A stretch of 64,000 nt of DNA from Nakamurella sp. A5-74 (GCF_040438885.1 NZ_CP159218.1:372001-436000); one strand, 5' to 3'. Shown: positions 54,571 to 63,696, counted from the stretch's first letter. The notes: a model not told the origin generated them from the letters alone. A program made the numbers and translations.

Positions 54571-55313
54571 TGGCGACCCACGGGCCCCCGGTGGTGGGCA
54601 TCTCCTGCTACCGCGAGAAGGTCAGCTGGGGGGTGTGGCAGCACGTGCGGGCAGACGTTCTGCACGCCGACTATGCCGACACGGTTGCCGGCGGCGGCGG
54701 CGTTCCGGTCCTGCTTCCCGGCGCCGCTGTCGGCACCGGGAAGTCGGACGTCGACGGTGCGGCGGACGCGGTGGTCGCGCGACTCGACGCGCTCGTCATC
54801 GCCGGCGGAGCAGACGTCGATCCGGCTCGGTACGGAGCGGCGCCGCACCCGCGGACGGTGGGGTGCCGTCCCGAGCGCGACAGCTGGGAGCTGGCGCTCA
54901 TCGCCGCGGCCGATCGGGTCTCGCTGCCACTGCTCGGCGTTTGTCGCGGGATGCAGTTGATGGCTGTGGCGGCGAGTGGGTCGTTGGTCCAGCACCTGCC
55001 GGACGTGCTCGGCAGCGCGCTGCACTCGCCGGGTGCCGATGCCTTCGGTGATGTCCCGATCACCACGGTCTCCGGATCCCGGGTCGCCGCGGCCGTCGGC
55101 AACGCGGTGTCGGTTCGGTGCCACCACCACCAGGCCGTCGACCGGCACCCAGGTTTCGTGCCGGTGGCCACCGCTGCCGACGGAACCCTGGAGGCGATGG
55201 AACGAACGGGTCGTCGATTCTGTGTTGCGGTGCAATGGCATCCCGAGAATGCGCGGGATGCGCGGTTGTTCAACGCCCTGATCTCCGCGGCCCGCGCGAA
55301 CACCGGTACTTGA
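54570..55313 (+). CDS. Gamma-glutamyl-gamma-aminobutyrate hydrolase (PuuD)-like, class I amidotransferase fold
   Basis: 247 residues. N-terminus PVVGISCYREKVSWGVW; catalytic Cys in LLGVCRGMQLM; His-Glu in AVQWHPENA; LVIAGGADVDPARYG is characteristic of PuuD-like peptidase C26 members. It would release the product acid from glutamate at the end of the pathway. A hairpin follows the stop. Confidence 0.92.
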   Translation: MATHGPPVVGISCYREKVSWGVWQHVRADVLHADYADTVAGGGGVPVLLPGAAVGTGKSDVDGAADAVVARLDALVIAGGADVDPARYGAAPHPRTVGCRPERDSWELALIAAADRVSLPLLGVCRGMQLMAVAASGSLVQHLPDVLGSALHSPGADAFGDVPITTVSGSRVAAAVGNAVSVRCHHHQAVDRHPGFVPVATAADGTLEAMERTGRRFCVAVQWHPENARDARLFNALISAARANTGT

Positions 55314-55314
55314 T

Positions 55315-55333
55315 CGCGCTCGCGGCGAGCGCG
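55315..55333. terminator. Hairpin between convergent puuD-like and lsr2 genes
   Basis: CGCGCTCG-CGG-CGAGCGCG, an 8-bp perfect stem with 3-nt loop, placed between the convergent stops. Confidence 0.5.
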
Positions 55334-55349
55334 GGCCGGAGTCGTCGAA

Positions 55350-55709
55350 TCAGTGGCTGGCGTCGAACGCGTCGAGAACAGCGCCCGGAATGCGACCGCG
55401 TTCCGAGACGGAGTGGTTGTTCTTCTTCGCCCAGTTCCGGATTGCGGTGAGCTGCTCCTTGGAACGCCTTCCGCCGGCGGAGGAGGCGACGGTCGTCCGG
55501 CTGACCGGTGCACCGCGCGTCGTCAACCGTTGTGCCGCATCGACGTAGGGCGCCAGGATCTCGTTGAAGGTGTCCAGTTCGGCCTCGGTGAGATCGATGG
55601 CGTACGGCGTTCCGGAGACGACGAATTCGACCGTCCCGCCATGCGAGTCGCTGGGAATCTCGTCGCCGGAAAGGTCGGACGTCAGGTACTCGACGATCTG
55701 TTGTGCCAC
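55350..55709 (-). CDS. lsr2: Lsr2 nucleoid-associated protein (chromosomal copy)
   Basis: 119 residues from the GTG at 55709 (AAAGGG upstream). It has the N-terminal oligomerisation domain (AQQIVEYLTSDLSGDEIPSD) and the C-terminal DNA-binding core with WAKKNNHSVSERGRI (RGR hook). It silences AT-rich foreign DNA. Its position outside the island and monocistronic layout suggest it is the resident gene; compare the island copy at 26047. Confidence 0.94.
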   Translation of the reverse strand: MAQQIVEYLTSDLSGDEIPSDSHGGTVEFVVSGTPYAIDLTEAELDTFNEILAPYVDAAQRLTTRGAPVSRTTVASSAGGRRSKEQLTAIRNWAKKNNHSVSERGRIPGAVLDAFDASH

Positions 55710-55832
55710 TGTGTGTGCCCTTTCGATGGTTCCCCGTGGATGCATTGTGCCATCCTGCGGTCGATATCGAGTGATCGACGCCGGCGTCGTGGAAATCACC
55801 CGGCCAGGACACCCGGGGGAGTGGCGGCGCGA

Positions 55833-57509
55833 TCAGCCGACTCGGGCCTGGTAGTGCTCCAACACCTGGGCGGCGCTCAACTGCACGGTGTAGATCGCGG
55901 CATATTGCAACTGCCCGGTGTAGTAGTTCGGACCGGTGTAGGCGGCGCCGGTCGCACTGGGCCAGCCGTTGAGGTTGCCGCAGCCGATCTTCCACCACCC
56001 GCTGTAGGACTGCCCGGCGAACTGGTTGGCGTTCGCGCCGACCAGCACACCGTCGAGATAGAGCCGCATTCCGGCGGGGCCGAGGGTGGCGATCGCCTGG
56101 TGCCATTGGTTGTTCGCCACGGAGGTCGGTGACGACACGACGACGACGCCGGGGTTGTAGACGCCGAAGACGAGCCTGCCCTGAGGATCGATGTACAACT
56201 GCCGATCGTAGCTGGCGTCCGCGATGCCGGTGCGGCTGGAACTGGAGCCGATCAGCTTGCCGTTGCCGGCAGTGCTGGTGCGGAACCAGATCTCGGTGGA
56301 GAACGTGTTCGGGGCGGCTGCCGCCGCGGTGGCGGCTCCGGTCGCCAAGCACTGGCTCGTTCCGTTGAAGGTGACCGAGGCGGCAGGGGTATCACGGATG
56401 CAGCCGACATTCCCCGTCTGGACGGTGGAGCTGAGGGGGTACTCCCCGGCGTTCCCGCCGGCAAGATTCGCCTCGCTCGTCGACCCACTGGTTCCCATGG
56501 CGTACCCGGCGACCAGACCGGCGGTGCCGGTCTCGGCAGCCCGGCAGGTGAACCAGGTGCGGCTGCCGGCGGTGTCCGTCGAGTTGGTGATCCTGGCTGC
56601 GAAGGCGCTATGGGTGGGGACCACCAGCAGCGCCGCGATGAGGGCCAGCACGCCGATGGTGGCCGCCGGGACTGCGATCCGGTACCGGTGGGCGCGCGTC
56701 GCACGGGGATTGTCGTGCTGGAACTCCCTGAGGCAGAACAGGAACGGCAGGCTGCACAGGGCGATCAGGCCGATCAACCACCACGTCGACAGGTGCAGCG
56801 CCGGGTCGAATTGGTACTTGCCTGCTGTGTCGGTGACAGCGGTGGAGACAGATCCGAGCTGTCCGTTGACGAGGTCGGCCGACGTCCCGCCACGCGCCGT
56901 GACCCGCATCGGCAGGATGCCGGTACTGACAACGGAGGCGGTGATGCCCTCGTTCGCGGGGAGGTAGCCAACCAGTTGGACGCCGGTCCACGGGCGCAGC
57001 AGGAGCGAGGCGACTGCGACGGTGAGCGTGCCGCCCATCACCCTGCCGACGTACCGGTAGTCCGCGGCGAACAGGAATCGGGTGATCAGGAAGGTCAGCA
57101 GCGCGCCGATCGCCACGATCGGCAGCGCGCGGGCCACCCAGCCCAGGGTCCACAAGCGCAGCCAGGCAACACCTTCGACCTGGTCCGGAGTCACGGTCCA
57201 GGGGTCGACCGCGCCGTTCAGGTCGCCCTGCGTGTGATAGTTCCCATCGGTCACCTCTACGACCCGGTGGGTGTAACTGTGTGTAGCACCGGTCGGCGTG
57301 AAGGTGATGATGTCGCCGACCTCGGCGTCACCCGGCAAGGTCAGGACCAGGGTTCCCACCGGCGCGGCCTCGGCCATCGAGGGTGTCTCGACCGCCTGGA
57401 ACCGACCGCCTGCCAGGAGGTAACCGACCAGAACTATGAGCAGCAGAGCGCACAGGCCCCCCGCGAGCACGACGAGGGTTCGTCGGTCGCGGGGGGCGGT
57501 GGAGTACAC
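55833..57509 (-). CDS. SipW-like signal peptidase fused to a LamG-like domain with internal signal
   Basis: 558 residues. After one N-terminal helix (11-32) comes an S26 signal peptidase of the archaeal/SipW type: Ser in ETPSMAE (S44), YTHRVVEV (H81 instead of Lys) and HTQGDLN (D96). Further helices follow at about 128-148, 159-175, 242-262 and 279-298. The last helix ends THSAFAARITNSTDTAGS, then a secreted-type domain (about 320-558) with LamG/concanavalin features: FSTEIWFRTST, WHQAIATLG and MRLYLDGVLVG. The neighbouring TasA-like protein carries the same motif, so this enzyme may cleave its own C-terminal half free. Confidence 0.85.
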   Translation of the reverse strand: MYSTAPRDRRTLVVLAGGLCALLLIVLVGYLLAGGRFQAVETPSMAEAAPVGTLVLTLPGDAEVGDIITFTPTGATHSYTHRVVEVTDGNYHTQGDLNGAVDPWTVTPDQVEGVAWLRLWTLGWVARALPIVAIGALLTFLITRFLFAADYRYVGRVMGGTLTVAVASLLLRPWTGVQLVGYLPANEGITASVVSTGILPMRVTARGGTSADLVNGQLGSVSTAVTDTAGKYQFDPALHLSTWWLIGLIALCSLPFLFCLREFQHDNPRATRAHRYRIAVPAATIGVLALIAALLVVPTHSAFAARITNSTDTAGSRTWFTCRAAETGTAGLVAGYAMGTSGSTSEANLAGGNAGEYPLSSTVQTGNVGCIRDTPAASVTFNGTSQCLATGAATAAAAAPNTFSTEIWFRTSTAGNGKLIGSSSSRTGIADASYDRQLYIDPQGRLVFGVYNPGVVVVSSPTSVANNQWHQAIATLGPAGMRLYLDGVLVGANANQFAGQSYSGWWKIGCGNLNGWPSATGAAYTGPNYYTGQLQYAAIYTVQLSAAQVLEHYQARVG

Positions 57510-57582
57510 GGGTCCTCAGCTGGTTGTCGAGGTACGGCGGGCAGGTCTCAGGTGGTCGGAACACTGCGAGAAGGATCCCCCG

Positions 57583-57609
57583 TCCGGCCGGTCGCGCGGA
57601 CCGGCCGGA
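57583..57609 (-). terminator. Hairpin between TasA-like and signal peptidase genes
   Basis: TCCGGCCGGTC-GCGCG-GACCGGCCGGA is a perfect 11-bp stem, 14 nt after the TasA-like stop and about 75 nt before the peptidase start. With no T-run it may act as a partial terminator or RNA stabiliser, giving more TasA-like protein than peptidase. Confidence 0.6.
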
Positions 57610-57622
57610 GGGGAGACTGTCA

Positions 57623-58273
57623 TCAGGCCGAGAAGCTCCAGACGAGCGGCTGGGAAGCGCGCAGGCCCTGGTAGGTGTTGCCGGCGGAGGAGTCCAACGT
57701 CACCGCGAACGAGAACGGCACCGCGATCGTGGGTGCGACAGCGCCGATACCGGCGAGCGCCGTCAGGTTGATCGCGCCACCGGTGTTGAGGCTGGTCAGG
57801 GTTCCGGAGAAGACGGTGGTGGTTCCGGACTTGATCACGATGTTGATCTTCGAACACAGGTCGACCGCAGTTCCGTTCACCGTGCCGTTGTTCGCCTGGG
57901 TACAAGCGCCGGGGGTCAGCGTGAACGCGGTGGCGTTGACGGTGCCAGTGTTCTTGATGGTGATGTTCGTGGTGATGGTCTGACCCGGGAACATCGCGGT
58001 CGAGCCGCCGTACTTGTTGATCGTCGCGCAGGTGGCGGCGTTGGTGGACACCGTCGTGGAGTCGGTGCTGTTGCACAACACGCTGCCGTCGGAGTTCGAC
58101 TCCTGCATGGTGAGGTAGCCGCTGGCCGCGGTGTCGGTCGAGTTGGTGATCGAGGCCACGAACGCCGACATCGTCGGACTGAAGGACAGCGCGAGGATCG
58201 CCGAGGCGGCGATGCCGGTCAGGAGCACGAACAGGCCCTTGCGGCGTGAAGTCGGGGAAGCATGGTTGGGCAT
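57623..58273 (-). CDS. SipW-dependent, TasA/camelysin-like secreted protein
   Basis: 216 residues. A basic start (TSRRKGLF), one hydrophobic signal helix (about 14-33) and MSAFVASITNSTDTAASGYL form a SipW-type signal. The mature part is beta-rich with NITIKNTGTVNATAFTLTP, as in TasA/CalY family fibre proteins. It should be processed by the SipW-like peptidase encoded downstream and may form surface fibres or biofilm matrix. Confidence 0.78.
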   Translation of the reverse strand: MPNHASPTSRRKGLFVLLTGIAASAILALSFSPTMSAFVASITNSTDTAASGYLTMQESNSDGSVLCNSTDSTTVSTNAATCATINKYGGSTAMFPGQTITTNITIKNTGTVNATAFTLTPGACTQANNGTVNGTAVDLCSKINIVIKSGTTTVFSGTLTSLNTGGAINLTALAGIGAVAPTIAVPFSFAVTLDSSAGNTYQGLRASQPLVWSFSA

Positions 58274-58520
58274 GGTTTGTTACTTTCTGTGACTGGCGGG
58301 GTAACTGCGAGGGAACTGACGGTCCCCGGATTGGGACCATTCGTGTTGGATGATGACAATTCGTGCACTCGTCGATGAGTATCAGGGTCAGACCGTCGTT
58401 TGTCCAGGTGAGATTGTCACCCGATCGGAGGGAGCAGCTCACGTATGGCCCGCATCTGGTGTTCGCAGCGCGGACCGTCCCCCGAACAGTTCGGGGCCGG
58501 GCCTGTGGTGGGGTGGTGCT

Positions 58521-59549
58521 GTGGTCATCGCAACCGGAGTGCTGCTGCTCGGGTTGACGTGCACCGTGTGGGGTCTGGTCGGCGTTCGCCGCGACCCGCG
58601 CCGGCTGCGGCCGTCGGTCGCGATCCTGGCCGGTGCGCTCGTCACCGTGATCGGTCTGGCTGCGGTGGTGTCCGCCTCGGGGCTGCTCCCGCGGACGCTC
58701 ACCGTTGCCCTGGTGGTCATCGGTGGGGTGGTCGCCGTCGCCTACCCGGTGCTCACCGTCCTGCTCGTGCTCAACGGCGTGACGATGATCCGCCGGGAGC
58801 GACCGACACCGGCCCATCTGCTCAGCCTGACGCTCGGACTCGGGATGACGGCTCTGCCCGTGCTGTCCCTGATCGCGATCCACCTGCGCGACACCCGATC
58901 GCCGGCAGTGGCGGTCCTGGGCTGGCTGGTGCTCGTCGTCGGCAGCGTGCTGGGATACCTGGCGTTCGCTTTCGGCGCCTTCCTGCTCGGCACCTTCCTG
59001 TATCGACGGATCGGCCGCAGGCTGCCGGCGCGCTACATCGTGGTGCTCGGCGCGGGATTGCGCGGCCGCCAGGTCTCACCACTGCTGGCCAGACGGCTGG
59101 ACAGGGCCGCCGCGGAGTTCCGTCGCCAGGGCGGTGCCGGGACCATCGTCCCCAGCGGCGGCCGGGGCGACGACGAGGAACGGACCGAGGCGTCCGCGAT
59201 GGCCGACTACCTGCGGTCCGAGCACGGGGTGCCGGCAGCGCAGATCGTGCCCGAGGACCGCGCGCGCACCACCAGGGAGAACCTGACGTTCTCCCGAGCA
59301 CTGTTCACCGCGCCGGACGCGAGGGCGATCGTCGTCACCAGCGGGTACCACGTGCTGCGCGCTGCGGTGCTGACGCGGGAATTGCGCATGCGGGCCAGGG
59401 TGGTCGGCTGCCGGACTGTCGGGTACTACCTGCCCAGTGCCTACCTGCGTGAGTTCGCCGCGGTGTTGTGGGCCAATCGCGTGATGAACGTGATCCTGGC
59501 GAGTGCGTTCACCGCGTTGACCGTCAGCGTCATCACCCTGTGGCGGTGA
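58521..59549 (+). CDS. DUF218/YdcF-like membrane protein
   Basis: 342 residues from a GTG at 58521 (start uncertain; the frame is open to 58350). Four or five membrane helices precede a DUF218 domain (about 170-320): YIVVLGAGLRG, RLDRAAAEFRRQGGAGTIVP and SGGRGDDE, EASAMADYLRSEHGVPAAQI and IVVTSGYHVLRA. YdcF/SanA-like proteins act in envelope integrity or bind nucleotide cofactors; the exact role is unknown. Divergent from the TasA-like gene. Confidence 0.85.
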   Translation: MVIATGVLLLGLTCTVWGLVGVRRDPRRLRPSVAILAGALVTVIGLAAVVSASGLLPRTLTVALVVIGGVVAVAYPVLTVLLVLNGVTMIRRERPTPAHLLSLTLGLGMTALPVLSLIAIHLRDTRSPAVAVLGWLVLVVGSVLGYLAFAFGAFLLGTFLYRRIGRRLPARYIVVLGAGLRGRQVSPLLARRLDRAAAEFRRQGGAGTIVPSGGRGDDEERTEASAMADYLRSEHGVPAAQIVPEDRARTTRENLTFSRALFTAPDARAIVVTSGYHVLRAAVLTRELRMRARVVGCRTVGYYLPSAYLREFAAVLWANRVMNVILASAFTALTVSVITLWR

Positions 59550-59607
59550 GTCGGGGGCGGTGAGCCGGGGTCGTGAGCCGGGGCGATGAATTGAGCGTGG
59601 ATCCGGT

Positions 59608-60558
59608 TCAGCGGTGGTTCTCCGGCTGGAGGCGACGTCGTCGACCGAGGGTCCACAGCGCACGGGCGACCAACAACGTCACGATGCCCGACGCCGTCAT
59701 CCCCACCAGGTTCAGGCCGAGTTGCAGTGCGGCGCCGCTGATCTGGGCGGTCGCACCGACCGCGATCGAGACGGCCAGATCGCCGGCGGCGGGCACGGTG
59801 GTCACCGAGATGAACACTCCGACCAGGGCGGGTCCCCGGTTGGCCGTCTGGGACAGGACGCCGATCATCCCGGCCAGCGCCGCGACGACCACGGACCAGT
59901 GGTCCGGTCGCCAGATGAATGCGGTCAGCGGTCGGTCGGCGGCCACCTGCTCGAGCGTGATCCAGCCGGCCGCCTTCGCCAGCAGGGCGAGCAGGACGGC
60001 CACGGCGATGGCGACCACGAAGCCCAGCACCAGCAGGCGCAATCCCCGGAGTGCCAACTCGGAGCGTCGTAGCACGATGCCCAGGGACATTGCCGTCACC
60101 GTGATGAACTCCGGCCCCACCACCATGGCGCCGATCACCAGCACCGATGAATCGGTGACAACGGCGACCGAGGCCAGCGTGACCGCGATGGTCAGGAACA
60201 GGAAGTACGACCACGACGGCCGCACCTGCCCGGTCGTGCGGTCCAGCACCTCGTCCCACACGATCGCATCGTCCGGCGAACCGGGGACCCGTGCCTGCGT
60301 GAGCTGTGCATTGCGGGAGGGAGACGCCTCCACCTCGGACATCGAGACGGCGCCGTCGGTGTACAGGCCGCGGCGCTGCAGTCCGAGCAGCACGTCGGAC
60401 GCAGCCTCGCGGGTGACGTCGCACGTCACCAGGTCGCCGACCGGCTCGCGCCCGGCGCCCTCGACCACCACCACGTTGGTGACGCCCACGTGGTCCACCA
60501 GATCGTCGACGACGAGGGAGGTCCGGTCGTCCGGAACGATCAGTCGCAGCAGCAGCAC
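59608..60558 (-). CDS. DUF389 membrane protein
   Basis: 316 residues from the GTG at 60558 (weak ribosome-binding site). The N-terminal 110 residues are soluble (LRLIVPDDRTSLVVDDLV). The DUF389 membrane part follows with SSVLVIGAMVVGPEFITVTA, AMSLGIVLRR and GVFISVTTVPAAGDLAVSIA. About six helices. Function unknown. The MarR gene lies 28 nt upstream on the same strand, so they may be co-transcribed. Confidence 0.88.
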   Translation of the reverse strand: MLLLRLIVPDDRTSLVVDDLVDHVGVTNVVVVEGAGREPVGDLVTCDVTREAASDVLLGLQRRGLYTDGAVSMSEVEASPSRNAQLTQARVPGSPDDAIVWDEVLDRTTGQVRPSWSYFLFLTIAVTLASVAVVTDSSVLVIGAMVVGPEFITVTAMSLGIVLRRSELALRGLRLLVLGFVVAIAVAVLLALLAKAAGWITLEQVAADRPLTAFIWRPDHWSVVVAALAGMIGVLSQTANRGPALVGVFISVTTVPAAGDLAVSIAVGATAQISGAALQLGLNLVGMTASGIVTLLVARALWTLGRRRRLQPENHR

Positions 60559-60586
60559 CCGCTCAGGGTGGCACGGGATCCTGCCC

Positions 60587-61078
60587 TCAGCAGGGACCGG
60601 GCCTGTCGCCGGTGCAGGCGGACTCGTCCGCGGGTGTCGGCAGTGCCGAAGTGGCGCGCAACAGCAGGCTCCGGAACTGCTCGGAGTCCTCATCGTCGAG
60701 CGCGGCCAGCACCTGTCGCTCGACCCGAGCGAGGGTTGCCTGCGCGGCGTCGTAGGTCGCGCGTCCGGCGTCGGTGAGCACGACCTGGCGGGAGCGTCGG
60801 TCGGCTGGGTCGGGGCGGCGTTCCACGAGGCCGGCGCGCTCGAGGTCGTCGACGAGATAGGTCATGACGGTGCGGTCCAGGCCCAGGTTCTCGGCGATGG
60901 ATGCCTGGTTCCGACAGCTGCCGGTGGCCGCGATCGCCAGCACCTGGAACCCCCGGGGGCCGCCGGGAACGTCCTCGATGGACTCCCGTGCCCCGCCCAA
61001 GTAGGAGCGCAGCAAAGAGCCCAGGGCGCTACCGAAATCGTCGGCGCCGGTGCGGGTCACCATCTCCGGACTGGTCAC
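60587..61078 (-). CDS. MarR-family transcriptional regulator
   Basis: 163 residues. MarR winged helix: GFQVLAIAATGSCRNQASIA, ENLGLDRTVMTYLVDDLERA and the wing GLVERRPDPADRRSRQVVLT. It is divergent from the azoreductase gene, with repeated and dyad sequences between them, the common layout where a MarR repressor controls a quinone/azo reductase. Confidence 0.92.
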   Translation of the reverse strand: MTSPEMVTRTGADDFGSALGSLLRSYLGGARESIEDVPGGPRGFQVLAIAATGSCRNQASIAENLGLDRTVMTYLVDDLERAGLVERRPDPADRRSRQVVLTDAGRATYDAAQATLARVERQVLAALDDEDSEQFRSLLLRATSALPTPADESACTGDRPGPC

Positions 61079-61098
61079 CCGCCCATTCTATCCGCGTT

Positions 61099-61149
61099 CA
61101 TCAGCTGTGATGATGGTTACGATGACAGATGATCTATACAACAGATGAT
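61099..61149. promoter_or_regulatory. Candidate MarR operators between marR and azoreductase
   Basis: CATCA-GCTG-TGATG dyad at 61099-61112 and two direct copies of ACAGATGAT at 61125-61133 and 61141-61149, in AT-rich sequence between divergent genes. Confidence 0.55.
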
Positions 61150-61190
61150 TATGCTGACAGAGCGATCCCCCCTCGATCCCAGGAGAACCG

Positions 61191-61847
61191 ATGAGCACCC
61201 TGTTCCGACTCGACGCCAGCATCCGCACCGAGGGCTCGGTGACCCGCGCCGTCGCCGACACGATCCAGACGGAGGTTCTGGAGCGGCTCGGTCGCGCTGA
61301 CGTCACCCGCCGTGATGTCGGCCTCGCCCCCATCGATGCCGCCGGCTGGGCCACGGCCGCCTTCGCCGGCTACACGCCGGCGGACCAGCGCACTACCGAA
61401 CAGACCGCGGCACTCCGCCTGAGCGAGCAGCTCGCCGACGAGGTCGTCGACGCCGACGTGCTCCTGTTCGCCGTCCCGATGTACAACTTCGGTGTCTCGC
61501 AGCACTTCAAGGCCTGGGTCGACCAGGTCATCGCCGACCCGCGGCTCGGGCCGGGGTCGACCACGCTGGCGGGCCGACCGGCGTTCCTGGTCACCGCCCG
61601 GGGTGGCGGCTACGGCGCCGGCACTCCCCGGGAGGGGTGGGACCACGCGACCGGGTGGATGCGACGCATCCTGGCCGACGTGTGGCAGCTCGACCTGGAC
61701 GTCGTGGAGACCGAACTGACCCTGGCCGAGGTCACGCCGCAGATGGAGAGCCTGCGCGAGCTTGCCCGCGCACAGCTCGCCGAGTCGCACGAGACGGCGC
61801 GCACCGTCGGACGAGCCGTGACGCTCAAGCTCGCCCCTGTCGCCTGA
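61191..61847 (+). CDS. FMN-dependent NADH:quinone/azo reductase (AzoR family)
   Basis: 218 residues, flavodoxin-like fold. TLFRLDASIRTEGSVTRAVA resembles the AzoR phosphate loop; LLFAVPMYNFGVSQHFKAWV (PMYNF motif) and FLVTARGGGYGAGTPREG bind FMN. It reduces quinones or azo compounds two electrons at a time using NAD(P)H. AGGAG precedes the ATG. Probably repressed by the divergent MarR. Confidence 0.93.
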   Translation: MSTLFRLDASIRTEGSVTRAVADTIQTEVLERLGRADVTRRDVGLAPIDAAGWATAAFAGYTPADQRTTEQTAALRLSEQLADEVVDADVLLFAVPMYNFGVSQHFKAWVDQVIADPRLGPGSTTLAGRPAFLVTARGGGYGAGTPREGWDHATGWMRRILADVWQLDLDVVETELTLAEVTPQMESLRELARAQLAESHETARTVGRAVTLKLAPVA

Positions 61848-61955
61848 CCGGTCCGGGTTCCGCGCGTGACGTATGTCCTGCCGCGCGGAGCCGGCGGGGG
61901 CTCGGGTCTCGGGCACGATGGAGCAGACAACATCCCCGGAAGATCAGGACCCGCG

Positions 61956-62372
61956 TTGCCGAACCCTCCCGCAGCCCGTTCTCACCCCGCCGCCACCCCG
62001 GGAGCTGGTGGGTCCGGCAGCCCAGAGCCGACCACCGGCCCGTCCGCGGCGGGCGACGCGTCGATGCTCATCCGGATCTTCAAGGTCGTGGCAGTGCTGG
62101 AGGCGTTCTCCTGGCTCGCGCTGCTGATCGGGATGTACTTCAAGTGGATCGCGCAGACGTCCGAGGTCGGCGTGCAGATCTTCGGCCCGATCCACGGAGG
62201 CGTCTTCGTCGCCTACGTCGCGGTGACCGCGTTGGTCGCCCGCCGGCAGCGCTGGCCACTGTTCTGGACGACGGCACTGGCGCTGGGTGCTTCGATTCCG
62301 CCGTTCTTCACCCTGTGGTTCGAGCGCTGGGCCGTGCGCGCCGGCCGGCTGGACGCAGTCCCAGCCCGCTGA
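61956..62372 (+). CDS. DUF3817 membrane protein
   Basis: 138 residues if started at the TTG 61956; a GTG at 61866 is an alternative, and the first 35 residues are low-complexity Ala/Pro either way. The conserved part is IRIFKVVAVLEAFSWLALLI, GMYFKW, IFGPIHGGVFVAYVAVTALV and a last helix, giving three membrane segments as in DUF3817. Function unknown. Confidence 0.8.
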   Translation: MPNPPAARSHPAATPGAGGSGSPEPTTGPSAAGDASMLIRIFKVVAVLEAFSWLALLIGMYFKWIAQTSEVGVQIFGPIHGGVFVAYVAVTALVARRQRWPLFWTTALALGASIPPFFTLWFERWAVRAGRLDAVPAR

Positions 62373-62506
62373 GCGGCGCACGCCTGAGTGCCGGCGCCGG
62401 TGCTGACCCACGGCGATGTGGACGGTTTCCGGCACGAACCCACTCAGGCTGCCATCCTGGTGTCCGTCGGGCGACGGTCCGTCGGGCGGTCGAGGGGAGT
62501 CGGGGG

Positions 62507-63088
62507 ATGACGGGATCGGACGGGCACGTCGAGCAGGTCGCGGGCGCCCCGCGGCAGCAACCGCAGCCGCAGCACTGGCAGCAGGCGCAGCCGCCGCGGG
62601 CGCAGGATCGGTCGGTCGGTCTGCCCGGCTGGCGTCCTGAGGTGCCGTCGGACGACGGTGGTGGGGTACGTCGGCGGCTCGACCCCCCGCCGCTGGTCAC
62701 CGCTGCCGCAGTGCTGGCCATCGTCATCGGCAGCCTGTTGCTCGTGCTGGCCGTGACCGCCTTCGCCGGGTCCGCCAATTCGTACCTGTCTGCCGTCCGG
62801 CTGGCGTTCCCGGCAGTCCTGCTGGTCGGTGGCCTACTGGCTCTGCTGGGACGGCGCGGCGCGCTGACAACGGGAGCGGTGTTCCTGCTGATCACCGGGG
62901 TCGTGTTGGTCGTCCAGGTGCTGGGATCCGACCTCTACGACTCGCCGGCGGCCATGATCGAAGCCGGCCTGAGAATCTCGGTCGGCGTGCTGGTGTTGGT
63001 GTTCAGCAGAGTCCCGACGTCGACCACCTTCTTCGAGACCATGCAGGAGTTGCGGTACGGCCCGAAGGACGCCGACTTCTTCCGCTGA
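62507..63088 (+). CDS. Membrane protein of unknown function
   Basis: 193 residues from the ATG at 62507. A Gln/Pro-rich N-terminus (HWQQAQPPRAQDR) of about 60 residues is followed by four membrane helices. No family recognised. The cytoplasmic start and short C-terminal tail suggest a small integral protein. Confidence 0.7.
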   Translation: MTGSDGHVEQVAGAPRQQPQPQHWQQAQPPRAQDRSVGLPGWRPEVPSDDGGGVRRRLDPPPLVTAAAVLAIVIGSLLLVLAVTAFAGSANSYLSAVRLAFPAVLLVGGLLALLGRRGALTTGAVFLLITGVVLVVQVLGSDLYDSPAAMIEAGLRISVGVLVLVFSRVPTSTTFFETMQELRYGPKDADFFR

Positions 63089-63129
63089 GTCGCCGAGCCC
63101 GGTGGTGGCAGACCCCGCAACGAACTCCG

Positions 63130-63696
63130 CTACTGGGCTCGAGCATCCGGATGCTGCTGGCCCGCAGGCGGTTCCGAGCCGCCGAACCGGAATCTCGTGC
63201 AGTCATTCGGGAAGTCGAACCAGGCCAGGGCCAGCTCCGGGGTGATGACGCGCAGGCCACCGCCGTCGTCAGAGGCCCAGGCGTCTGGCTCCGGTCGGTA
63301 GCCGGCCGCTGCGTACTTCTTCTGGAACGCCACGGCGAGTTCGGCGCCGAGGCCGCGTGCGTCGGCACGGGTGGCCGTACTGGTGCCCTCGACGATCACC
63401 GTGCGCGTCCCGCTCTCGAGGTTCAGTGTCACCGCCGGGTGGGCCTCCGCGTTCCTGGCATGGACGGTACTGGGAGCACCGTCGTAGTAGAACGAGCCCA
63501 GCAGCCACACGCCCCAGCGGGGCACCACGTGCGGGCGCCCGTCCGGCCGTACGGAGGTCAACCAGTAGTGCTGTGCCGCAACGAGTTCAGCCTCCACGTC
63601 GGGCCACCGCAACACGCCCTCGACGGTGGTCGGGATGCCGTACCCCTCCGGCATCGTCGGTCGGTCGGCGGTCGGCGTCCTGGAATCTTCGCTCAT
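63130..63696 (-). CDS. Pyridoxamine 5'-phosphate oxidase-family flavin/F420-binding protein
   Basis: 188 residues from the ATG at 63696. The split-barrel fold shows HYWLTSVRPDGRPHVVPRWG, FYYDGAPSTVHARNAEAHPA and VTLNLESGTRTVIVEGTSTA. Actinobacterial members bind FMN or F420. Substrate unknown. Confidence 0.88.
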   Translation of the reverse strand: MSEDSRTPTADRPTMPEGYGIPTTVEGVLRWPDVEAELVAAQHYWLTSVRPDGRPHVVPRWGVWLLGSFYYDGAPSTVHARNAEAHPAVTLNLESGTRTVIVEGTSTATRADARGLGAELAVAFQKKYAAAGYRPEPDAWASDDGGGLRVITPELALAWFDFPNDCTRFRFGGSEPPAGQQHPDARAQ

